36,084 nucleotides of DNA, from IMG/VR virus record IMGVR_UViG_3300046028_001456, positions 1-36,084 of that record. One strand, written 5' to 3'. Positions within the stretch are counted from its first letter, which is position 1, and each line of letters starts with the position of its first letter. The notes beneath the pieces were generated by a model. It was not told where the DNA came from and made no database searches. It saw nothing but the letters and a program-made list of their open reading frames with translations. Source of the DNA: a virus. Of this stretch, positions 1 to 7,852 are shown piece after piece. Made by a program: the position numbers and the translations under genes.

Positions 1-75
1 ATCTTGACCAACACAACCGCGGCTCTTCCAGCTTCCGGTACGTTGAGCGTTGATCTCTATTTCTCTGCACCTTAA
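1..75 (+). CDS. Decoration-like protein, C-terminal fragment (partial at window edge)
   Basis: This is the last 24 codons plus TAA of the gene that is complete at 35608-36030. The DNA is identical to 35956-36030, so it is the same gene seen twice because the window wraps round. It is not a second gene or a pseudogene. Confidence 0.95.
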   Translation: MLTNTTAALPASGTLSVDLYFSAP

Positions 76-84
76 TGAGTAACG

Positions 85-108
85 GTGGGGGGGCGAAAGC
101 TCCCCTAC
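85..108 (+). terminator. GNRA-capped G-rich hairpin after the decoration gene (left copy)
   Basis: A ten-pair stem (85-94 with 99-108, including two G-T wobbles) is capped by a GAAA tetraloop and starts 9 bases after the stop codon at 75. Only a weak pyrimidine stretch (TTCTATCT) follows, so it could be a partial terminator, a 3'-end stabilising hairpin or a processing signal. It lies 18 bases before the next start codon. The same element is at 36040-36063. Confidence 0.55.
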
Positions 109-126
109 TTCTATCTGGGGATAAAC

Positions 127-315
127 ATGGCATCACGCTACTACGCATTGGATATTGGTCTACCACAGACTGATGTCGTTGAAGGTTCTAGCACTCAATC
201 AAAGACTGTTGAGGTCGCTGTTGACTTAGCTGACAACGCAACTCGTGAGCAGGTATTGATTGCATTGAAGAACATCGAGAACTACATCCTGCAAGATGTC
301 TGGCCTCCTGCTTAA
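127..315 (+). CDS. Small conserved phage protein (62 aa) before the tail adaptor
   Basis: Encodes 62 residues beginning MASRYYALDIG. The start at 127 is chosen because GGGGATAAAC immediately precedes it; an upstream in-frame start at 85 would run through the hairpin. The C-terminal half (roughly residues 38-60) looks helical and ends in VWPPA. Small proteins of this shape lie between decoration and tail tube genes in many podoviruses. No function is known to me; a minor virion or assembly role is inferred only from position, 12 bases before the tail adaptor gene. Confidence 0.75.
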   Translation: MASRYYALDIGLPQTDVVEGSSTQSKTVEVAVDLADNATREQVLIALKNIENYILQDVWPPA

Positions 316-327
316 AGGGAGCAAGTC

Positions 328-927
328 ATGGCATCACAAGTTGAGATTGCTAATCGAGCACTCACTAAGTTAGGTGCTGCTCGCATCATTTCCTTTGGAG
401 ATGACAATAAACAAGCTCGTGCAATTACCTCAATGTTTGACATTGTGCGTGATTCCGAGCTGCGAGCACATATCTGGTCGTTTTCAGTCAAGAGGGCATC
501 GCTTCCTGCGTTAGTCTCGACACCTGACTGGGGATATGAGTACGAGTATCAAGTGCCAGGCGATTACCTGCGTCTGCTGCAAGTCAACGATGTGTATAAC
601 GGGCCAAGCATGGACGATTATCGCAACGGTGCGACTGCTGACTACGTTCTTGAGGGTCGCAAAATTCTGACTAATTTTGCTGCTCCGTTAAAGGTTCGAT
701 ACATTGCTCAGACAGTAGACACAACAATGTGGGATACCAACTTTGTTGAAGCGTTTTCTTGTAAGTTAGCGTTTGAACTTGCTGAAGATTTGACACAATC
801 GAATCAAAAGAAAGAGACAGCGTTTAATGAATACAAGATTGCGATTATGACTGCTGTACGGTCTGCGTCCATTGAGCAACCTGCACAGGACTTACCTGAT
901 AACTCTTGGTTATTGAGTAGATTATGA
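328..927 (+). CDS. Tail tubular protein A (gp11-like adaptor)
   Basis: A 199-residue protein with the typical opening of T7 gp11-type adaptors, MASQVEIANRALTKLGA, followed by a helical core and the conserved DYLRLLQV segment near residue 90. In T7 this protein forms a dodecameric ring joining the portal to the nozzle. Length matches the family (about 196 aa in T7). GGGAGCAAGTC precedes the start. Its stop overlaps the next start (ATGA at 924), and tail tubular protein B follows two genes on, as expected. Confident family call. Confidence 0.92.
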   Translation: MASQVEIANRALTKLGAARIISFGDDNKQARAITSMFDIVRDSELRAHIWSFSVKRASLPALVSTPDWGYEYEYQVPGDYLRLLQVNDVYNGPSMDDYRNGATADYVLEGRKILTNFAAPLKVRYIAQTVDTTMWDTNFVEAFSCKLAFELAEDLTQSNQKKETAFNEYKIAIMTAVRSASIEQPAQDLPDNSWLLSRL

Positions 928-1514
928 CCGCTGTATACGTTGAACGTGAATCAGATCAAACTGTTGCACGATTTTCTGCGTTGACGGTCAAAGACTCTAC
1001 CGACAAACAAAGAGCAATTGGTTCTGATTACGCACTTCCCGTCATTGAAACTAACCACTTGCGTCTGCATGAGGGTCGTGCGTTTAACGTATGGAAATTG
1101 TATCCACCATCGTTGCAACTGGTTGCAACTGCAAACCTTGATATTGTGTTGACTGCAAACGTGGGAACAAATCCCCATGTTATTTTGCAAACATCGTGTT
1201 CACAAAATTCTATTATTTCTTGGTATGAAAACGTCACGAGCGTGGTGGGTGGGACAATCTTTGTACCAATTAATCGCAATCGTGAAAGAAACACAGCATC
1301 ACAGGTTGGATCGTTGATTAACCCATCAAGTTTGACACTTGGGACGCTTATTCATCAAGAATATATCTCTGCGGGTGAGGACAAGAAAGCAGGAGGTGGT
1401 AGTGCTTATTCGTTTGAATTTGTGCTGCAAGATGACGTATCCTATTTATTTAGATTAACTAATGTTGGTTTAACTGCTGCAACTGCGTATATGTCTGTGG
1501 AGTGGTACGAATAA
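924..1514 (+). CDS. Putative minor virion protein between tail tubular proteins A and B
   Basis: A 196-residue protein starting MTAVYVERESD that overlaps the upstream gene by ATGA and the downstream gene by TAATG, so all three are probably translationally coupled. The sequence is rich in beta-prone V/T/S stretches, with a short Gly-rich patch (KKAGGGSAYSF) near residue 157 and an aromatic, acidic end. I do not recognise a named domain. The beta-rich composition and tight placement between the two tail-tube genes suggest a small structural or decoration protein; this is inference. Confidence 0.7.
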   Translation: MTAVYVERESDQTVARFSALTVKDSTDKQRAIGSDYALPVIETNHLRLHEGRAFNVWKLYPPSLQLVATANLDIVLTANVGTNPHVILQTSCSQNSIISWYENVTSVVGGTIFVPINRNRERNTASQVGSLINPSSLTLGTLIHQEYISAGEDKKAGGGSAYSFEFVLQDDVSYLFRLTNVGLTAATAYMSVEWYE

Positions 1515-4204
1515 TGCCTAAAGCCAGTCCGATAATCTCAAGTTTTAACGCTGGTGAACTGTCTCCATCACTTGACGGACGGGTTGACCTGTCCAAGTAT
1601 TCCGCTGGGTGCAAGCGATTAGAGAACTTTATCCCGATGGTTCAAGGCCCTGCTCGTCGCAGGTCTGGCACTCGGTTTGTCAATGAGGTTAAGACTTCTG
1701 CAAACCGCACTTGGTTGGTTCGCTTTGAGTTTAGCGAGACACAAGCGTACATTTTAGAGTTTGGAAACCAGTACATTCGGTTCTATACGAATCATGGTCA
1801 GGTCATTTCAGGTGGCAGCGCATACGAGATTGCAAGTCCATACACTAGCGCAGACCTTGCTAATGCAAATGGAACGCTCAGAATCCGTTTTGTGCAGTCT
1901 GGTGACGTTGTTTACATTGTGCATCCAAGCTATGCACCAAGAAAGCTGTCAAGGTTTGGCCCTGTCAATTGGACGCTGACCACAGTCGACTTTGTTGGTG
2001 GCCCGTTTCAGGACATTGACCCAGACGAAACCATTACAGTTTACGCATCTGCAACCACAGGTACGATCACTTTAACTTCATCTGCTCCAATGTTCGTTTC
2101 AAGCGATGTTGGAAGTCTGTTCCTGATTGAAGGTAAAGACGGTGGATCGATCAAACCTTGGGAATCTCAAAAAGACTTTGGGATAAACGTCAACCCATTT
2201 GGTGAGCGTCGCAGGTCGGACGGTAAGATTTACCGATGCACGACTAATGCTGCACCACCAAGCGGTGATACGTATTACACAGGATCAACCAAACCGACAC
2301 ACACAAGCGGTGCGTTTATTGACGGATCAGGTCAGATTACAGGTACGTCTTTGGATGGGATTATTGGTGTTGAGTGGACATACGAATCGCTTGATTATGG
2401 TTCAGTAAAGATTACAGGGTTTACCAGTACATCCGTTGTAACTGCTGTGGTGCAACAGACTTTACCGACAAACGTGGTCTATAGTCCAGCAGGGTCAGCA
2501 AAGACTGTGACTGCAATTGCTGCGACAAGTGCGAATAATATTAGATTGACGGTTGCATCACATGGATACGCTATTGGAAGTACAGTCAATATTGCGCTTA
2601 CATCAAGCTATACATGGGATCGACAAGATGATTCCACAAGCTGCGGCGGTACAGGTAATTTAATATCAACAACATCAAACGAAATTGTATCTGGTACATA
2701 CCAAGCATACGTTGTAGATGCAAATACGGTGGATATGCTTGCGTCTGCATACAGCACGACAATTGCTACTGCGACCATAAACTACACCTATCAGGATGAT
2801 CTTGGTAGTGGATGCGAGACGATCAGCACGACTGCTGTGGGTACGTTTAATGCGTATGTATCAGGTACGGTGACGCAGATTGCTGTAGGGTCGACTGCTA
2901 ACCTTACCCCTCGCTGGGCGTTTTCTCGTTGGAGTGCGACTCGTGGGTGGCCTTCCCAGATTGCGTTCTTTCGTGAGCGTCTGGTGTTTGGTACAAACCA
3001 AAACATTGATTTCTCGGTAGCTGCTGACTTTGAAAATTTCTCTGATCGCAATACTAGCGGTGAAGTCTCCGCTGATATGGCTATCTCTATCGAAGTCTCG
3101 TCCGATACGGTCAACACGATTGAGTGGTTGTCACCTGCTGAAGGTCTGTTGATTGGTACTGCGGGTGGTGAGTTTGTGTGCGGTGAGGTGACTACGGATG
3201 AACCGTTAGGCCCTGGCAACGTCAAGATCACGCAACAGTCCCTGTTTGGTTCTAAGTCTGTTATTCCCGTACAAGTCGGTGAAGCTGTGGTCTTTGTACA
3301 GCGTTCTGGTCGCAAAATGCGTGAGTTGATATATGACTTTGGTAGCAATGGTTTTAAGTCTACTGACTTGACTGTTTTGTCTGAGCATATCTCTTACTCT
3401 GGTATTACCGACATTGTTTATCAGCAAGAACCTCACAGCGTGATCTGGGCAGTCCGTACCGATGGTCAGCTTATTGGGTTTACATACAACAAAGAGCAAG
3501 AAGTCCTTGGTTGGCATCGTCATCCGATTGGTGGTAGCGGTATTGTCGAGTGCATCGAGAGTATTCCAAACCCAAATGGTACGCAAGATGACCTGTGGAT
3601 GATCGTTCGTCGCACGATTGGTGGTGCAACCAAGCGATACATTGAGTATCTTGAGGTTGATTTTGACGAAGAATCTTCAATTGCTGATGCGTTCTTTGTT
3701 GACTCAGGGTTAACTTATGAAGGAACTCCAGTCACAACTGTGTCAGGGTTAACTCACTTGAACGGTCAAACAGTATCTATATTGGTCGATGGTGCAACGC
3801 ATCCAAACCGAGTGGTGACTGCTGGATCAATTAGCTTACAGGTTGCGGGATCGAAGATTCATGCTGGACTTGCTGCACCTGCTGTATTGCAGACAATGCG
3901 AATCGAAGCGGGTGCTGGTGACGGTACAGCTCAGGGTAAAACCAAGAGAATCACTAAAGCTGTGATTCGATTCCTAGCGACTCTTGGTGCTAAAGCGGGT
4001 GCGGATGAGAATGCATTGGACGAGATTCAGTTTCGTAAACCTAGCGATCCGATGGATCAGGCAGTCCCATTGTTTACAGGCGATCAGATGGTGGAGTGGC
4101 CTAACGGGTACGACTTTGACGGGTATTTGATGGTTAAGCAGGATCAACCTTTACCAATGACTGTGGTGGCAATTATGCCGCAAGTACATACGCAGGACAG
4201 ATAA
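1514..4204 (+). CDS. Tail tubular protein B (gp12-like nozzle protein)
   Basis: Encodes 896 residues. The start at 1514 forms TAATG with the upstream stop and gives MPKASPIISSFNAGELSP, the hallmark N-terminus of T7 gp12-like nozzle proteins; the following RRRSGTRFV also fits. The late motif GWPSQIAFFRERLVFG, after residue 480, is another family hallmark. T7 gp12 is about 794 aa; here a Ser/Thr-rich stretch of about 130 residues (roughly 330-465) before that motif looks like an inserted domain. The hexameric nozzle closes the tail tip. The stop overlaps the next start (TAATG). Confidence 0.93.
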   Translation: MPKASPIISSFNAGELSPSLDGRVDLSKYSAGCKRLENFIPMVQGPARRRSGTRFVNEVKTSANRTWLVRFEFSETQAYILEFGNQYIRFYTNHGQVISGGSAYEIASPYTSADLANANGTLRIRFVQSGDVVYIVHPSYAPRKLSRFGPVNWTLTTVDFVGGPFQDIDPDETITVYASATTGTITLTSSAPMFVSSDVGSLFLIEGKDGGSIKPWESQKDFGINVNPFGERRRSDGKIYRCTTNAAPPSGDTYYTGSTKPTHTSGAFIDGSGQITGTSLDGIIGVEWTYESLDYGSVKITGFTSTSVVTAVVQQTLPTNVVYSPAGSAKTVTAIAATSANNIRLTVASHGYAIGSTVNIALTSSYTWDRQDDSTSCGGTGNLISTTSNEIVSGTYQAYVVDANTVDMLASAYSTTIATATINYTYQDDLGSGCETISTTAVGTFNAYVSGTVTQIAVGSTANLTPRWAFSRWSATRGWPSQIAFFRERLVFGTNQNIDFSVAADFENFSDRNTSGEVSADMAISIEVSSDTVNTIEWLSPAEGLLIGTAGGEFVCGEVTTDEPLGPGNVKITQQSLFGSKSVIPVQVGEAVVFVQRSGRKMRELIYDFGSNGFKSTDLTVLSEHISYSGITDIVYQQEPHSVIWAVRTDGQLIGFTYNKEQEVLGWHRHPIGGSGIVECIESIPNPNGTQDDLWMIVRRTIGGATKRYIEYLEVDFDEESSIADAFFVDSGLTYEGTPVTTVSGLTHLNGQTVSILVDGATHPNRVVTAGSISLQVAGSKIHAGLAAPAVLQTMRIEAGAGDGTAQGKTKRITKAVIRFLATLGAKAGADENALDEIQFRKPSDPMDQAVPLFTGDQMVEWPNGYDFDGYLMVKQDQPLPMTVVAIMPQVHTQDR

Positions 4205-4626
4205 TGAAAATTGTCCCATTTCAGCCAGAGCATTTGGACTTGTTAGCTTTGCAGCCATCACAGTTAGATTTCTTGCAGAACTTTGATAAGGCTTATGCGC
4301 CAGCTCTGATTGCAAGTGGGCCATGCTTTACAGCAATTAAAGATGGAATCATTTTAGGATGTGCAGGACTGACCAAACAATGGGATAATCGTGCTATTGC
4401 TTGGGCATTGCTTTCTGCAAACATTGGTCGTGAATTTGTTCGTATTCACAGAGCAGTCGAAAGGTACTTGTTGATTGCAGACTTTAAACGTATTGAAGCG
4501 TTTGTCGATGCTAATTTTGCAGAAGGACATCGCTGGATGCAGATGCTCGGATTTGAGCGTGAAGGTTATATGCGGTCTTTCTCCCCAAGCGGAAACGACG
4601 CTGTGTTATATGCGAGGATTAGATAA
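4204..4626 (+). CDS. GNAT-like internal virion protein A (gp13 position)
   Basis: A 140-residue protein with a GNAT-like fold pattern: MKIVPFQPEHLDLL at the start, a central GCAGL beta strand, AVERYLL helix and a C-terminal MLGFEREGYMRSF block typical of N-acetyltransferases. T7 gp13 (138 aa) occupies the same place and has a similar layout, so this is the probable equivalent, needed for virion assembly or internal protein incorporation. The usual acetyl-CoA loop (Q/RxxGxG/A) is poorly kept, so catalysis is doubtful. It is joined to both neighbours by TAATG overlaps. Confidence 0.8.
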   Translation: MKIVPFQPEHLDLLALQPSQLDFLQNFDKAYAPALIASGPCFTAIKDGIILGCAGLTKQWDNRAIAWALLSANIGREFVRIHRAVERYLLIADFKRIEAFVDANFAEGHRWMQMLGFEREGYMRSFSPSGNDAVLYARIR

Positions 4627-5216
4627 TGGCAGCGATTCCACTTGCCGCAATGATGGCAGCATCCGCTGCTGTAAGTGCTGCTGGTGCTATCCAACAAGGG
4701 ATGGCAGCTCAGGCACAAGCTAAGTCTGCACAAGACGCAGCAAACTACAACGCAACAATTAAGCGTCAACAAGCAACCTCAGAACTTCAGCAAGCTAATG
4801 CTCGTGAAGAGCAACAACGTCGTGGTACTCGTCAAGTCTTGGGTCAGCAGCGTGCTGCACTTGCACAAGCGGGTATTGGTATGGGTGGATCAGCTCTGGA
4901 CATCGAGGAGCAGTCTGCTGATCGTGCTGAACTTGATGCGCTGACTATTCGTTATGAGGGTGATCTACGAGCAAAGGGTTTACTTGCTGCTGCTGAAGGT
5001 GCTGAATACGAGGGTCGTGCTGCAATTGCTGCGGGTAAGAACGCAATGACGGGTGCATACTTGTCTGCGGGTGCATCGCTCTTGAGTGCTGCGGGATCGT
5101 ACAAATACTATAGTGCGGGGATGCCTAGCTCAACATTGAGCACCGCAGCACCAAGCATCGGTGGTGGCCCAGGCTTAACTGGATATGGTGGCGTTGGTTT
5201 GAGAGGCCCAAGATAA
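4626..5216 (+). CDS. Internal virion protein B (gp14-like)
   Basis: A 196-residue, Ala/Gln-rich protein. The N-terminus (about residues 1-28) is a hydrophobic, small-residue helix, followed by a long helical region rich in Q, A, E and R and the GQQRAALAQAGIGMGGSA motif found in gp14-like proteins. In T7 gp14 is ejected first and forms a channel in the outer membrane. Length equals T7 gp14 (196 aa). The C-terminus is Gly/Ser/Pro-rich. TAATG overlaps join it to both neighbouring genes. Confidence 0.85.
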   Translation: MAAIPLAAMMAASAAVSAAGAIQQGMAAQAQAKSAQDAANYNATIKRQQATSELQQANAREEQQRRGTRQVLGQQRAALAQAGIGMGGSALDIEEQSADRAELDALTIRYEGDLRAKGLLAAAEGAEYEGRAAIAAGKNAMTGAYLSAGASLLSAAGSYKYYSAGMPSSTLSTAAPSIGGGPGLTGYGGVGLRGPR

Positions 5217-7813
5217 TGGCAAGAATCCCTATTTACCAAGAACGTCAACAAGCATCACAAGCATTTGCTGCGCCTGATTTGCGAGCACCGGACGTAGGTG
5301 CGGGTGCGATTGGTCGTGGATTGCAGCAAGTTGGTCAGGGTTTGCAAAACCTTGCTGTCGGTCAATTGCGACTGGATACCGAGAACGGTAAAGCACAAGC
5401 AGCAAAGACGTTTGGTGAGGTGCAGAACGAGTTTGTTAGTCTGTTGCAAACGGAGAAGGAGACAGCGCAGCCTGGCGCAAAGGACTTTACTCCAGCATTT
5501 ACGTCAAAGCTACAAAAGCGTCGTGATGAAATTTTAGCAACTGAAACTGACCCGTATGCTCGCAAGTTCCTTGAGCAAAGCATTAACCAATTAGGTGTAA
5601 CGCTTTCTCGTGATGCGTTGTCGTTTGAAGCGACTGAAATGCGTGGTAATCGTATCAATGACATAAAGACAGGTATTGACAGCATTACAAGCTCCCTTGT
5701 ACAGAACCCTAATTCTGTATTAGCAAAGCAAGCATTTGGTCAAATGAAAGCGAATATTGATTCGCAGCAATTATTACCAAGAGAAAAGCGTGAGCTTGAA
5801 GATTACGCTCGCACACAATTTGCACAAGCGTATGTTGGATCGTTAGCGGTCAAGAATCCTAGAGCATTGGTTGGTATGGGTGGTAGCGTACTGGAAGGTA
5901 CAAAGCTGTCACCTTCCAACGTGCGTGAAACAACGATTAACTTTATTTTAGAGTCTGAGGGAAGTGATTACGTTCCTGACGATGCAGGTGCAGGTGAAGC
6001 AAAGTACGGGATTGTCGCTAAATTTAATCCTGGCGTTGACGTAAAGAACCTGACTAAAGAGCAAGCAGCGCAGATTTATCGTGAAAAGTATTGGTCTGCT
6101 GTAGATGCTGACAATCTACCACCTGCTCTTGCTGCTGTAATGACAGATACCGCTGTCAACATGGGCGCAGGTAAAGCTAAAGAATTGTTGGAAAAGTCTG
6201 GTGGTGACATTGGTTCATTTCTAGAATTGCGTCGTGACCACTACAAAAACCTTGCAACAAGCGACCCTAAAAAGTACGGTCAATTTTTAAACGGTTGGTT
6301 AGCTCGCACAGACAGATTGCAAGCGTTGGTGCAAAGCTCCGATATGACGGACGTTGCTACTGTAGACTCAACTAAGGGTTTACCAGAAAACAATCCAGCA
6401 AGCGAAAACATCTTGCAATGGCTACCTGTCTCGCAGCAATTGTCGTACATAAAGCAAGCTCAGACAGTCATTAAACAAGATCAAGCATTGGTGCAAAAGC
6501 AGTTTGTCGAGCGCATCAATAACTCTAATGCAATGGCAGTCGACGGTATCCAAGACCCCAAACCATTGACCTCTTCTGACTTTTTTAAAGCGTTTGAACC
6601 ACAAGAAGCTGCTAAACAGTTTGCTAACTACGACACAAATCAAACACTCGCAGCAACAATGTCTACATTTAAGACACAATCTGCGTCTCAAATTTCTACT
6701 GAGTTATCGTTGTGGAAGCCAGAGCCAGGCGAGGATTACGCTATTGCAGAAAAGCGATTTAATGTCTTGCAGCAAGCAGCAGTCCGTATTGCTGAACAAC
6801 GCAAAGCTGATCCAGTCGCTTATGTTGCTAGTACAAACCCTCGCATTGCAGATTTGCAAGAACAAATTGCTTCAACTTATGCAACAGCAGGAACGGAAGG
6901 TCAGCGAGCACAATTAAGTCGTGAATATGCGACTGCATCGCTTGCGGAACAAGAGCGACTTGGTATTGCAGACCCCAAAATATTGAGCAATCCAGAAGTC
7001 GACTTTTTGTCTCGTCGCATTGGTGCAGGTAAAGAGTCATCTGCTGACATTGTTGCATCACTTGAGTCGCAGTATGGTCGTGAGTTTTTCCCTAAAGTTA
7101 TGTCTGAATTGATGCAAAAGGGTAAGTTATCACCTGCATTAATGGTTATTCCTGACTTAGATTCATCAGATAGCAGGGAGATTGTTTCCCGTCTGTCAGC
7201 AATGAAACGCTCAGATATGGAAGCTGGTGTCAATTCCAAGGTTATTAAAGATATTAAAGAGTCTGTAACGGAGCACGTTAAGTTGTTGCAGGTCTCCGCT
7301 GGCCCGATGTCCGTTGGGATGTCACAACAGCTTGGTGCGTACCAAGAGATCATGGAGCGTATTGCTATTGATCGAGTTGGTCGAGGTGTAGACAAGAGTG
7401 GTTCTGCTGCTGCTGATGCTGCAAACAAGATGCTATTGGGTAAATACCAGTTTAAAGATACCTTGAGGATGCCAGCAAGCGTAGATTCTGGTGACGTTAT
7501 GACTGGATTAAATACGGTTGTTAAGCAAGGTGTACTTCCTGAGTTAACAATTGCAGACGTACCTCGTGATCTGACGGGCGCAAGAACACCAGAAGAAGCA
7601 TTGGTTGAATGGAGATCAACGGTTGGTTCACGCTATATGTGGATTGCAAACGGTGACACAACCAAAGCAATGCTGTGGGTGCAGGGTAAGAACGGTGAGT
7701 TCTACAAAGTCAACAAGGGTGGCGAGCAGTATGGAATCACCTACGAAGATGCGACAGCAAAAGGTAAACAGGTGTTTAAGACATCTCAAGAAACGCTAGG
7801 TAGAGGGTTTTAA
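5216..7813 (+). CDS. Internal virion protein C (gp15-like) with a muramidase-type domain
   Basis: An 865-residue protein in the gp15 position (T7 gp15 is 747 aa). The ends are helical and Q/A-rich, as in periplasmic ejection-channel proteins. Residues about 240-370 hold a lysozyme-like segment: ESEG at 246-249, then AKYGIV, YREKYW and DTAVNMGAGKA, the layout of glycoside hydrolase family 108 muramidases with their C-terminal cap; the Glu of the ESEG block is the likely catalytic acid. In T7 the peptidoglycan-cleaving domain sits on gp16, so it is placed on a different internal protein here. The start overlaps the upstream stop by TAATG. Confidence 0.88.
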   Translation: MARIPIYQERQQASQAFAAPDLRAPDVGAGAIGRGLQQVGQGLQNLAVGQLRLDTENGKAQAAKTFGEVQNEFVSLLQTEKETAQPGAKDFTPAFTSKLQKRRDEILATETDPYARKFLEQSINQLGVTLSRDALSFEATEMRGNRINDIKTGIDSITSSLVQNPNSVLAKQAFGQMKANIDSQQLLPREKRELEDYARTQFAQAYVGSLAVKNPRALVGMGGSVLEGTKLSPSNVRETTINFILESEGSDYVPDDAGAGEAKYGIVAKFNPGVDVKNLTKEQAAQIYREKYWSAVDADNLPPALAAVMTDTAVNMGAGKAKELLEKSGGDIGSFLELRRDHYKNLATSDPKKYGQFLNGWLARTDRLQALVQSSDMTDVATVDSTKGLPENNPASENILQWLPVSQQLSYIKQAQTVIKQDQALVQKQFVERINNSNAMAVDGIQDPKPLTSSDFFKAFEPQEAAKQFANYDTNQTLAATMSTFKTQSASQISTELSLWKPEPGEDYAIAEKRFNVLQQAAVRIAEQRKADPVAYVASTNPRIADLQEQIASTYATAGTEGQRAQLSREYATASLAEQERLGIADPKILSNPEVDFLSRRIGAGKESSADIVASLESQYGREFFPKVMSELMQKGKLSPALMVIPDLDSSDSREIVSRLSAMKRSDMEAGVNSKVIKDIKESVTEHVKLLQVSAGPMSVGMSQQLGAYQEIMERIAIDRVGRGVDKSGSAAADAANKMLLGKYQFKDTLRMPASVDSGDVMTGLNTVVKQGVLPELTIADVPRDLTGARTPEEALVEWRSTVGSRYMWIANGDTTKAMLWVQGKNGEFYKVNKGGEQYGITYEDATAKGKQVFKTSQETLGRGF

Positions 7814-7852
7814 CTAGTTTAAAATTCTTTGATTGCTTAACAAGAGAAGCGT

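Larger units (their letters stand above)
1..126. repeat. Terminal direct repeat, left copy
   Basis: These 126 bases are identical to 35956-36081. The copy covers the last 24 codons and stop of the decoration-like gene, a G-rich hairpin and the ribosome-binding region of the next gene. The two copies diverge directly afterwards (ATG here, TCC at the far end). This shows the contig closes into a circle of about 35,955 bp. It may be an assembly overlap of a circularly permuted genome or, less likely, a true short terminal repeat. Confidence 0.95.
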
